A stretch of DNA of 64,000 nucleotides from Bacteroidaceae bacterium (GTDB taxonomy: Bacteria; Bacteroidota; Bacteroidia; Bacteroidales; Bacteroidaceae), in the NCBI GenBank assembly GCA_017416805.1, contig JAFQBB010000039.1, positions 87,609 to 151,608 of the forward strand. Reading direction: 5' to 3'. Below the pieces are notes generated by a model. The model was not told where the DNA came from. It did not search any database and saw nothing but the letters and a program-made list of their open reading frames with translations. Numbering within the stretch: the first letter of the stretch is position 1; each line of letters starts with the position of its first letter. Both the position numbers and the translations under genes were made by a program. Shown piece after piece: positions 16,665 through 25,081 of this stretch.

Positions 16665-19418
16665 ATGGCAACTAAAATTAGAAGATGCCTATATGTTGGA
16701 TTAGGCGGTACAGGAATGAGCGCATTGCTCAACACAAAGAAAACATTTGTTGAAACTTATGGTGAAGTTCCTCCCATGATTGGATTCTTGGGTATTGATA
16801 CCGATGGAGGAGTATATAGAAGAGAGTTAGATTCCAAACATGGTAAAATATCATTAAGTCCAAATGAACAATTACCTATTAAAGTTGATGATGCGAGACC
16901 TATTTATGAGGTAGAAAAATCACATTTTGGATGGTTGCCTGAAGATAATTTATATGCCTTAACTTCTATGACGTTAGGTGCTGGACAAGTTCGTAGTAAT
17001 GGAAGATTTGCTTTAACAGTCAATCACAGAGATGTAGAAGATAAGATAAAATCAATGATAAACTCCATCACACAGGCTTCTATTACAAGTAATGTGAAAT
17101 ATGAGTTATTGGCAACAGAAGTTGAAATTCATGTCATATTTTCTGTTTGTGGAGGCACAGGATGCGGAACATTTATTAATATGGCTTATTTATTACGTAA
17201 ATGTGCTCCCAAATGTAAAATCACTGGATATGGAGTGTTGCCTGATGTATTTGAAGCAATGTCATCAACAGGTATGGCGAAAGTAAAACCTAATGCATAT
17301 GGTGCGATTCAAGATTTAGATTGGTTGATGCATTTAAGTTTAAACAGTGATAAGGTTGCTTTTGATTATATCAATTATATACAGGAAACAAACGAAAAAC
17401 CTTTCAATGCATTCTTTTTTGTTGATAACAAGAATTCAAACAATGATTCTTACTTGCATGTTGACCAATTAACAGAGATGATAAGTTTGGCTTTGGTAAC
17501 TTCTGCTGGAGAATTATCAACCGCTGCAGCCAGTGTCAGTGATAATCTGGAGAAAAATATCAGAGAAGGCTCAATGGATATAGAAAACAAAAAAGCATGG
17601 GCTGCAGGATTGGGAGTTTGCGAAATCATGTATCATGGAGAAGATCTTAAAAAACTATATGCTTGCAAAACTGCTACAAGAGTCATTGAACGTCTATTAA
17701 ATAGTTGTGTTGATTCCAATACGATTGTTAATTCATGGATAGATTCTCCCAATGTGAATATCCGAGAAAATAATGGTTTTGATAATGTTATCAATTTTAT
17801 GCTGAATCAACAACCTCCTTATCAATTAACAGTAATTGATGATAAAGCTAATGCGACTCCAGAAATTGACAGTTATATAAAATCTGCAAAACCCAAAGAT
17901 GGTGAGGTTGAAAGGAAAATACAAGAATTGAATAGCAGAGTCGTTAATGAACTTCATGACTTGATAAAAAAAGAAATAAATCAAGAATGTGGAATTGGAG
18001 CTGCAGAAAGTATAATATTGGGAATTCAAGCTCAAGTTGATTTGTTTTTGTCAGAAATGAATGCCGAAGTAAATGAGTTGAATGAACAATTACCAAGAAT
18101 AGAATCTTCATTAAAAATTGCAATCAATGATTTAGCAGAATATGATAGCAGATTTTTTAAAAGAAGAGGAGTGCTCGAAGAATATGCCAATGGTGTCATA
18201 GAAGTTGCATCTCGAAAAGTTATATGTGAACGTGATATCATTAGACGTAATGCCGCTATCACATTTTACAATGGATTAAAAACAGAATTATTAGATATAT
18301 ACAATAAGGTGTCCAATATAAAAAGGATGCTGATTGTTATATCTGAAGAAATGACAAACCGGATAGCAGAAATACAAAATCATGTAGGAAAAGCGTCACA
18401 AACATTCCAAATTGATTTGGCTCAAGAAGAAATCTCTCAAATAGTAATAAAAGATGCAGAGATACAAATTTCAGAATTTCTAAAAACATTGTCTTCTGAA
18501 AACAAAATTTTCGATTTTGACAACAAGAGAAAGGATGAGGTTATTAATCTGTTACTAAATTATACAACAGAGTTACCAACATCAAGAAGTTTTGGAAATA
18601 AAACTATTGATGATGTATTAGACAATATGGAAGAAACGGAATTTGAACAAATTCTTCAAATGGCTATAAATAAATCTAATCCACTTCTCAGGTATGATTA
18701 TAGAGGCTATACTCCGATGGAAAGACCGGCTAATAGTTATTATATAGGTGTTCCTAATAAGAAATATTCGCGTTTATGTAAAGGGGATAAATTTAAAAAT
18801 CTATTACAAGGTCATATTGATGTTGATTTTGCAAGTATAGGGGTAAAAGACAGAGTTATAATATATCGGCAAGTTGGAGTAATGCCTGCATATTGTATAT
18901 CTTCTTTATCCTCATGTCAGGAAAAATATAATAACATTATGTCTATGACGGATCATTATATTCCTCATTTTGATAAAAATATATATATAAAAATGCAACG
19001 TGAAGATTATAGTCTATATCCTAAAATTGCATCTGATGACAGTCTCGAATTATGGGTAAAAGGATTCATCTTTAATCTTGTAAAGAATGAGAATGATATG
19101 TATTACTTCAAAAGCGACGAATTAGGGGATCCATTAGATGACAATTGGGTCGAACTTGCGAAATATCGTGATGAAGCATTTGATATATTTAAACGACAAA
19201 AAGGTATTATCAGAAAAGAATTCAATGACTTCTTTACCCAATATCAGAAGACCAAAGGAGCTGACAATATGAAATTGTTAGTAGATGATGCCAAAAATAA
19301 CTATTTTGTAAAATATTCTCAAATCAATATGACACGGGAAGAAATAAAGCAGAAAGGGTTTGAAGTCATCCGCAAATTGATTACTGATGAGTTAGAATAC
19401 GTAAAGAAAGAATTGTAA
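16665..19418 (+). CDS. Tubulin/FtsZ-superfamily GTPase-like protein
   Basis: This is a 917-residue protein. The N-terminal part has the nucleotide-binding features of the tubulin superfamily: YVGLGGTG (10-17) and the signature loop CGGTGCGT (162-169), equivalent to GGGTGSG of FtsZ/tubulin. It belongs with the large bacterial tubulin-like family (Pfam Tubulin_2 type), not with FtsZ: it is more than twice as long and followed by a long helical, probably coiled-coil region (about 420-680). It is expected to bind GTP and may polymerise. It has no signal peptide and should be cytoplasmic. The vWA, adaptor and protease genes on either side are in the same transcription unit. Codon use is AT-rich, unlike genes outside 14.4-23.2 kb. 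Confidence 0.85.
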   Translation: MATKIRRCLYVGLGGTGMSALLNTKKTFVETYGEVPPMIGFLGIDTDGGVYRRELDSKHGKISLSPNEQLPIKVDDARPIYEVEKSHFGWLPEDNLYALTSMTLGAGQVRSNGRFALTVNHRDVEDKIKSMINSITQASITSNVKYELLATEVEIHVIFSVCGGTGCGTFINMAYLLRKCAPKCKITGYGVLPDVFEAMSSTGMAKVKPNAYGAIQDLDWLMHLSLNSDKVAFDYINYIQETNEKPFNAFFFVDNKNSNNDSYLHVDQLTEMISLALVTSAGELSTAAASVSDNLEKNIREGSMDIENKKAWAAGLGVCEIMYHGEDLKKLYACKTATRVIERLLNSCVDSNTIVNSWIDSPNVNIRENNGFDNVINFMLNQQPPYQLTVIDDKANATPEIDSYIKSAKPKDGEVERKIQELNSRVVNELHDLIKKEINQECGIGAAESIILGIQAQVDLFLSEMNAEVNELNEQLPRIESSLKIAINDLAEYDSRFFKRRGVLEEYANGVIEVASRKVICERDIIRRNAAITFYNGLKTELLDIYNKVSNIKRMLIVISEEMTNRIAEIQNHVGKASQTFQIDLAQEEISQIVIKDAEIQISEFLKTLSSENKIFDFDNKRKDEVINLLLNYTTELPTSRSFGNKTIDDVLDNMEETEFEQILQMAINKSNPLLRYDYRGYTPMERPANSYYIGVPNKKYSRLCKGDKFKNLLQGHIDVDFASIGVKDRVIIYRQVGVMPAYCISSLSSCQEKYNNIMSMTDHYIPHFDKNIYIKMQREDYSLYPKIASDDSLELWVKGFIFNLVKNENDMYYFKSDELGDPLDDNWVELAKYRDEAFDIFKRQKGIIRKEFNDFFTQYQKTKGADNMKLLVDDAKNNYFVKYSQINMTREEIKQKGFEVIRKLITDELEYVKKEL

Positions 19419-19429
19419 ACGATATCTAT

Positions 19430-22400
19430 ATGAGACACACAGCATTTTTGGTCCTGGGTACTGATTCAAATAATATTTGTGCAGATATAAAGAAGTATGT
19501 AATGATGTATGGTGAAGGTAATACTGATGATTACTTTCAAGTAATTAATTGGAATTGCCAAAACGGATTACATACTGCGATGTTTGCTCAAAGAGAAGAT
19601 GCAAATGAGCAAGAATTCTGTTCAAGCATAAAGGATGAATTTTATATCAAGTTAAAAAATGCTGAAGAAATGAGAACCGAAGAAGAAGTTGCACACTTCT
19701 TCTCGGTTCTTTATGATCGTACAGTTACTATTAGAAATCAAGGAGATTGTCATTCTCTTCATTTAACAATATTGTTGCCATTGTACAATTCCGAACTTTG
19801 TACTGAAGCAATATTAATAGTGAAATTGTTGGACAAGATTCGACAATCTTATGTTGTTGATGTTATAGGATTTTCTGATGATATGGCATACTTATTTTCA
19901 TGTAAAGATGAATTGAATAATTTGCCATCTAATCACAAGAAAAATAAAGAGAATGTCATTAAAACTTGTGAGGAGATTAAAGAACTAAAATCAAGTAGCA
20001 AACACCGATTCATAATGATGCAAAATCATAATTCAAAAGGTGTCTCATTAGATTTAAATCAAGATTCTATTACCGGAATTTTGGGCGAATATGCATTGAT
20101 TTGCATAGAAAATTACAATACAATATTCCCTATTTCGGAAGAAAGTGAACAATGTGAAGTTTGTGCAATAGGATTGTCCGTATTGAGTCTTGACAGATAT
20201 TATTTTGTAGATTATCTGCTGAAAAAAGCATATTTGAAGGTTTTGAGTAGAGAAAATGTAACTCAAAAAGAAGTAGATATAAATAAGGTGTCTCAAGTTG
20301 CTCAAAATAGTTTGAATGGTCGTACGAATTTGTTTTCTGATTTCTATGACCAGCATGTTGTTCCTTTGATAAAGCAAGGAAAATCGGAGGAAAATATAAT
20401 AGCCGAGATAACACCTAAGTTGGATGAAGAAATTGCGATATTATCCCAAGAAATTCAATCATTTATCAATAAAAAAGATTTGTCATTACCAGAAAAGCAA
20501 GCTTCATTGGCTCAAATACTTGGTACTGATGACAAACTGTTGAAAGGATATCAATACAATAAATCCCAATTGACAATAGATGATTGTGATAGTGAAGCTG
20601 TCAATTTGTTTATTACGGAAAATAACAAATTGATTAAAAGAGAAAAAGATGAAAATGGGGATGTTATTATTACTCCATCGGTGCTTCGTTCTCCGTGTGA
20701 TAAAGAAGGAAATGTATATTTGCCATTAGAACAACTTAAGAATTTGCGCTCAAAAATTAAGGAATCAACCAATTATATTCGTGAAAAAAGCAAAGAACTT
20801 GATGAACTTCAGAACCAATTGAAAAAGGATGAGAAAAGTCAAATCCGATTAACAGAAAACGGATTTGTATATGGTAACTCTACATATAAGCTGTTGGATG
20901 TAAAGGAAAAACCTCTGCAAGATAATTATGAGCCTAATGTCACACCCAAAAATGCTGTTGATTTACGACAATATTTTACGGAAATTAAAGATCAGGGAAA
21001 TTTGGGGACATGTTCAGTCTTTTCACTTGTTTCTATATATGAGTATATCTTGAAGAAAACAAATCGCGAACATGATTTGAGTGAACGTTTTGTGTACTAT
21101 AATGTATTGAATGATGCAGGGTGTATAGATGATACTGGATCTTCTCTGTATGGTGTAGTTGAATCAATAACAAAATATGGTACTTGTTTGGAGGAATTTT
21201 GTAAATACGACATTGCACAATACCAATTAGCCCCTTCTGTTGAAGCATACACTAATGCCGAAACTCATAAAATCAAATGTGCCAAGAATATAAAAGTAAA
21301 TCGCACAGATATTATGTCTGCTTTGTCAGAAGGTTATCCAATTGCAATATCCTTAAAAATTTATGATTCTTTTGGTATCAATAACAATGGATTTGTGTTT
21401 AGACCATCTGATGAAGAGATTGAAGAAGGGAAATATGGAAATCATGCGATGGTTATATGTGGTTACAGCACTGATGATAAAGTGTATATCGTAAGAAACT
21501 CATGGGGAAAAGATTTTGGAGATAAAGGTTATTGCTATATACCTTTTTCATATATAGAAGACTCCAATTTTACTAACTCTGCATGTATAATAACATCTAT
21601 TAATGAAGGTGAAGAAGTAAAAGGTTCTAATCAACAAACATTTGTCCCTTTTAACAAAACAGATAGGGAGATTCGATATTCAATCATTCGAATTCTTGTT
21701 GATGAAGAAAAAATTGAATTGGCTGAAAATAAAGATAAATATGGAAATCTGAGAATAGATTACGAAGCATTAGTTCAAACATTATGTAATAATAGCAAAC
21801 GAAATGAATTGATTGAAAAAACAAGAAATAGAATAAAAAATGAAATAGAAAACGATGAGAATTCCTATAATTCATTTGTCGATACCGAAAGAAGAAATAA
21901 ATTGAATGAGTATAAGAGGAATGGAAGATCTATATTTTATACAATGGTAGCATTTTCATTTGCATTAGCAACAACATGGGGTATTTGTGTTACGCAAGTT
22001 GAAAATTGGATGACGAATGATTGGAATTGGATATTGATAGGAGCATTGATTACTACAATTCTTACAATTATTGGATATTGGTCGTTTAAGAGACATCATT
22101 ATCGAGTTTTGAAAAATGAAATGGAAGAATGCGCCCAACAGAAAGCGGCAAATCTTAATAAGAAAAAAATAGAATGCAATTCTATACAATTACGTTTATA
22201 TATTGCAGGAATGATAATAGATAGACTGAATGTCCTACAGAAAGAACTTCATGATAAATATACTTTGATGAAATCGTATGTGGGAAACCTTTCTATATGG
22301 TATGATGAAGAACAACGAAAAATACAGGATATGGAACCTCTTTCGAAGGAGCCATTTCTTCCATTGTTGAATAATAAGATTTTAGAGAATTATTTTGAAA

Positions 22401-22861
22401 ATAATGGAGAGTATTTAACGGAAGGATTGTATCTATATGAATTCCTAAATAAATATGAATTAAGCGAAAAAGGAATAAAGGAATATAAAACAGATATAAA
22501 GAAAAAATTAATACAAATATTAAATAAGCCTTTAAACGAATTTAAATTATTGGCATATATCCAAAATGATAATCTATATCTATATTTGGATAAGACTTAT
22601 TCAGATATAACTACATTATTACCTTTGTTAGAACGTAAGGGAGGATATTTTTTGCAAACAAGGATTACTGAAATAGATAGAATAAATGATGTCTCAAAAT
22701 GCTTGTTTATAAATCAAGAAACACAAAATGAAAGGAACAGATGGAATCAAGAATTTCCAAAGTTTTTCCAAAAGCGTCCAAATACAGAAACCATATCTTC
22801 ACCATATAAATTAGTTGTCCTTCAAAAAGCAAATTTGAATATGGATAGTGTGGTTATTTGA
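19430..22861 (+). CDS. Large membrane-anchored papain-like (C1) protease
   Basis: This is a 1143-residue protein. Residues 1-500 are unassigned with a coiled-coil-like stretch near 440-480. A papain-family peptidase domain follows (about 505-735) with all catalytic residues: Gln522 and Cys528 in DQGNLGTCSVFS, His672 in NHAMVICGY and Asn690 in RNSWGKDFGDKGY. Two membrane helices (about 836-855 and 867-884) form a hairpin with an acidic short loop and basic flanks, so by the positive-inside rule both the protease domain and the 260-residue C-terminus lie in the cytoplasm. It is 11 bp behind the tubulin-like gene. Secreted C1 proteases are common in Bacteroidetes, but an inner-membrane cytoplasmic one joined to a tubulin-like operon is unusual. 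The substrate is unknown. Confidence 0.85.
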   Translation: MRHTAFLVLGTDSNNICADIKKYVMMYGEGNTDDYFQVINWNCQNGLHTAMFAQREDANEQEFCSSIKDEFYIKLKNAEEMRTEEEVAHFFSVLYDRTVTIRNQGDCHSLHLTILLPLYNSELCTEAILIVKLLDKIRQSYVVDVIGFSDDMAYLFSCKDELNNLPSNHKKNKENVIKTCEEIKELKSSSKHRFIMMQNHNSKGVSLDLNQDSITGILGEYALICIENYNTIFPISEESEQCEVCAIGLSVLSLDRYYFVDYLLKKAYLKVLSRENVTQKEVDINKVSQVAQNSLNGRTNLFSDFYDQHVVPLIKQGKSEENIIAEITPKLDEEIAILSQEIQSFINKKDLSLPEKQASLAQILGTDDKLLKGYQYNKSQLTIDDCDSEAVNLFITENNKLIKREKDENGDVIITPSVLRSPCDKEGNVYLPLEQLKNLRSKIKESTNYIREKSKELDELQNQLKKDEKSQIRLTENGFVYGNSTYKLLDVKEKPLQDNYEPNVTPKNAVDLRQYFTEIKDQGNLGTCSVFSLVSIYEYILKKTNREHDLSERFVYYNVLNDAGCIDDTGSSLYGVVESITKYGTCLEEFCKYDIAQYQLAPSVEAYTNAETHKIKCAKNIKVNRTDIMSALSEGYPIAISLKIYDSFGINNNGFVFRPSDEEIEEGKYGNHAMVICGYSTDDKVYIVRNSWGKDFGDKGYCYIPFSYIEDSNFTNSACIITSINEGEEVKGSNQQTFVPFNKTDREIRYSIIRILVDEEKIELAENKDKYGNLRIDYEALVQTLCNNSKRNELIEKTRNRIKNEIENDENSYNSFVDTERRNKLNEYKRNGRSIFYTMVAFSFALATTWGICVTQVENWMTNDWNWILIGALITTILTIIGYWSFKRHHYRVLKNEMEECAQQKAANLNKKKIECNSIQLRLYIAGMIIDRLNVLQKELHDKYTLMKSYVGNLSIWYDEEQRKIQDMEPLSKEPFLPLLNNKILENYFENNGEYLTEGLYLYEFLNKYELSEKGIKEYKTDIKKKLIQILNKPLNEFKLLAYIQNDNLYLYLDKTYSDITTLLPLLERKGGYFLQTRITEIDRINDVSKCLFINQETQNERNRWNQEFPKFFQKRPNTETISSPYKLVVLQKANLNMDSVVI

Positions 22862-22943
22862 TTGTAAAGTTATAGAACTACATAAAAAAACACATTCGTA
22901 CACCACAAATTGGTTGGTGTTTTACAAATAATATTTTCATAAC

Positions 22944-23240
22944 ATGAACAAGATCCTCCCTATTTTTGCTCTCGCTTTATTTGCTTGTTTGTTACCTATG
23001 CCATACGGATATTTCATGTTGGTACGCTTTGCGGCAATGATAATTTTTGCCCTAATGGCTTATGGATATTATAAACAAGAAAAAGAGGGGATAGCTATCT
23101 TCTTTGGTGCAATGGCAGTTCTATTCCAACCTCTATTCAAAATTTCACTTGACCGCATTACGTGGAATGTTGTAGATGTAGCAATGGCGATATTTTTATT
23201 CATTTTATGGTTAAAAGAGAAAGGGTATATTAAAAAATGA
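22944..23240 (+). CDS. Small membrane protein (DUF6804-like)
   Basis: This is a 98-residue protein with three to four membrane helices and the block LPMPYGYFMLVRF. It resembles the DUF6804 family of small Bacteroidetes membrane proteins, recalled from memory. It lies 82 bp behind the protease gene and in the same AT-rich segment; whether it belongs functionally to the tubulin-like system or is a common passenger cannot be told. Confidence 0.7.
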   Translation: MNKILPIFALALFACLLPMPYGYFMLVRFAAMIIFALMAYGYYKQEKEGIAIFFGAMAVLFQPLFKISLDRITWNVVDVAMAIFLFILWLKEKGYIKK

Positions 23241-23332
23241 AATAGAATATTTTATGAAACTCAGGAAATCATTTATATCTAATATTATCGGGCACAATAC
23301 GTATGATGAATCCCCAAAAAATATCCTATATA

Positions 23333-23382
23333 ACCTATAAATATAAATATGTACGCGCGCGTACATATTTATATTTATAGGT
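23333..23382. repeat. Perfect 50-bp palindrome
   Basis: The arms begin ACCTATAAATATAAATATGT and meet at a central CGCGCG; the reverse complement is identical over all 50 bases. It lies about 90 bp after the small membrane protein gene. It could form a cruciform or a long RNA hairpin acting as a terminator. Confidence 0.9.
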
Positions 23383-23627
23383 GTAAACAATACTCGGATG
23401 GAAATGACGAAAGTGTAAAAACTTTCAGGGAGCTTTCAATAAAAGCGTCTACGAATGTAGTTAATGAAACAGAAAACCGTCTACTGAAATCAGGAAAAGA
23501 CAGGAAAAACAAGGTTTCCAAAAGAAATGAACAGTTAATTCCGTTCGCGAACCGAATAAACACGGTTCCTGAACGGTGTTAACTCTGTTCTTCCGAAGGG
23601 GGATAAAAGTGAAGATGCCATGTGCTT

Positions 23628-23712
23628 TAACCGTCATTTTATGACAAAATAGGCTGATTTATACCGTTACTTTATGACAAATTTCATGTGTTTATACCGT
23701 TACTTTATGATA
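23628..23712. repeat. Three iteron-like direct repeats
   Basis: CCGTCATTTTATGACAA (23631), CCGTTACTTTATGACAA (23664) and CCGTTACTTTATGATAA (23698) are spaced 33-34 bp, about three helical turns, which suits repeated protein binding on one DNA face. Confidence 0.65.
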
Positions 23713-23833
23713 ATCTTGGATTGATGTTATGACTAAACTTACTGTGATATAGTGATTTATGAGATAATGCTTGTCAGAACGAAAAATCAGTCCGGTAAAG
23801 AACTGTTAGAGGCTGTTAGAGGCAATAACATAC

Positions 23834-23975
23834 GGCTTGCTGAATGAATAATCAGAGCTTGCCTAAGTGGACTGTTTGCGGCTTACCCAAGTGAAATACT
23901 TACGGCTACCCTAAGTGAACTATAAGCGGCTTGGGAAGTGAACTATAAGCGGCTTGACAAATGAACTATAGTTCA
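23834..23975. repeat. Six degenerate ~23-bp tandem units
   Basis: Units of the form GGCTTGCCTAAGTGAACTATAAGC repeat about six times with drift, the last ending in the palindrome TGAACTATAGTTCA near 23962-23975. The array lies about 150 bp before the promoter of the next gene. Confidence 0.65.
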
Positions 23976-24121
23976 CTTGAGATGCCTTCTGTAGGGCTAT
24001 GAATTAAGGGCGTTTAAACATAGAAAATAATTTATAGAACCTCTCTTAACTGCTTTTCTTGCCTAAAACTGAGCTTTTACTAAATCGGGTCGCAAATGGT
24101 TGAATATTTGAAATATGTTTG

Positions 24122-24129
24122 TACCTTTG
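24122..24129 (+). promoter_or_regulatory. -7 box of transporter gene (TACCTTTG)
   Basis: TACCTTTGC lies 26 bp before the ATG at 24155 and places the start there rather than at the upstream ATG at 24119. Confidence 0.7.
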
Positions 24130-24154
24130 CAGCCGGAATCAAAATTCAAAACTT

Positions 24155-24838
24155 ATGGACAAGGTATCGGAAAACCCTTTCAAAAACCGAAGAGGCAATG
24201 GCATTGACACGCCGTTGCTTGTGGTGACAGCTCTTTTTGTCACACTTTATCTTACTTCAAACATTATGGCCGTCAAGGTCATCAGTATCTTTGGACTTTT
24301 CTATTTTGATGCGGGGACTGTCACTTTCCCTTTCGCTTATATGCTGGGCGATGTGCTTACGGAGTTGTGGGGATTCCGTACGGCAAAGCGGGTTATCTGG
24401 CTGACGTTCTTTTGCAATCTCTTGCTGGTTGTGTGTACGCAGATTGGTGTGTGGTTGCCTTCGCCTGAATATTTGGGCGAGACGGCCGGGGCTTACAACC
24501 ATGTGTTCAATTATGTGCCGCGCATTGTCATTGGTTCATTAGTGGGTTTCCTGCTGGGCGAGTTGAGTAATGCCTGGCTGATGGAGCGGATAAAGGAACG
24601 GACTAAGGGACGCCGCCTGTGGGTACGTACCATCGGGAGTTCGGCCGTGGCTTATCTGTTTGACTCGCTTCCGTTTGTGCTTATTGCTTTTTGGGGTACT
24701 GTCTCTACGCACGACCTCGTGTTGATGATTGCTTTCCAGTATGTATCCAAATTGCTGATTGAGGGATTCTTTGGCACTCCTATGGCTTATGCTTTTATTA
24801 AGGGGATAGCCTCCTTCAAATCCGGCAGGAAAGAATGA
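24155..24838 (+). CDS. Queuosine precursor transporter (YhhQ/VUT family)
   Basis: This is a 227-residue inner-membrane protein with about six helices. The blocks LTSNIMAVKVI, FPFAYMLGDVLTELWGFRTAKRVIW and DSLPFVLIAFWG are typical of the YhhQ/VUT family, which imports 7-cyano- or 7-aminomethyl-deazaguanine for queuosine-modified tRNA. It stands alone with its own promoter; no que genes are nearby. A heptanucleotide repeat begins right at its stop codon. Confidence 0.85.
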   Translation: MDKVSENPFKNRRGNGIDTPLLVVTALFVTLYLTSNIMAVKVISIFGLFYFDAGTVTFPFAYMLGDVLTELWGFRTAKRVIWLTFFCNLLLVVCTQIGVWLPSPEYLGETAGAYNHVFNYVPRIVIGSLVGFLLGELSNAWLMERIKERTKGRRLWVRTIGSSAVAYLFDSLPFVLIAFWGTVSTHDLVLMIAFQYVSKLLIEGFFGTPMAYAFIKGIASFKSGRKE

Positions 24839-24936
24839 GCTACGAGCTATGAGTTACAAGCTACGAGTTACAAGCTACGAGTTATGAGCTACAAGTTATG
24901 AGCTATGAGCTACGAGTTATGAGCTACGGGTTACAA
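24837..24936. repeat. Heptanucleotide repeat (GAGCTAC/GAGTTAC)
   Basis: About fourteen 7-bp units (GAGCTAC, GAGTTAC, AAGCTAC, GAGTTAT) directly follow the transporter stop codon. They are the complement of the satellite at 10139-10574. Confidence 0.85.
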
Positions 24937-24995
24937 GGATAATCCACGAATAGAGGTGCTGGCAAACAATACGGATTTGGGAGTGGGGGAGTTGT

Positions 24996-25064
24996 GATTT
25001 ATGATTTGTGACTGCGGAGCTGATGAGGGCTGTGCTCGAACTAATTATGAATTATGAGTTTCTG
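24996..25064. repeat. 69-bp direct repeat, copy 1 (hipBST left border)
   Basis: This copy matches 67 of 69 bases with 26711-26779. The two copies enclose the hipBST operon. The core CTGCGGAGCTGATGAG also occurs near 30494. Confidence 0.85.
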
Positions 25065-25081
25065 ATTTTGTATCAGTAAAA

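Larger units (their letters stand above)
23241..24121. other. Gene-free region with palindrome and repeat arrays
   Basis: No convincing gene is seen in this stretch of nearly 0.9 kb; the short open frame at 23349-23582 begins inside a palindrome and has no family features. The region holds a perfect 50-bp palindrome (23333-23382), three CCGTYAYTTTATGAYAA direct repeats (23628-23712) and six degenerate tandem units (23834-23975). It resembles an origin or integration region of a past mobile element, without a replication or recombinase gene. Confidence 0.5.

Noticed and set aside
14741-19418. Reading the tubulin-like gene as a cell-division FtsZ
   Set aside because: It is far too long, lacks the FtsZ C-terminal tail and is not in a division gene cluster; the large tubulin-like family fits better.
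23333-23382. Invertible promoter site
   Set aside because: Only one copy is present, with no recombinase gene and no inverted partner nearby.
23349-23582. 77-residue open frame after the island
   Set aside because: It begins inside the perfect palindrome, has no family features and biased composition; treated as non-coding.
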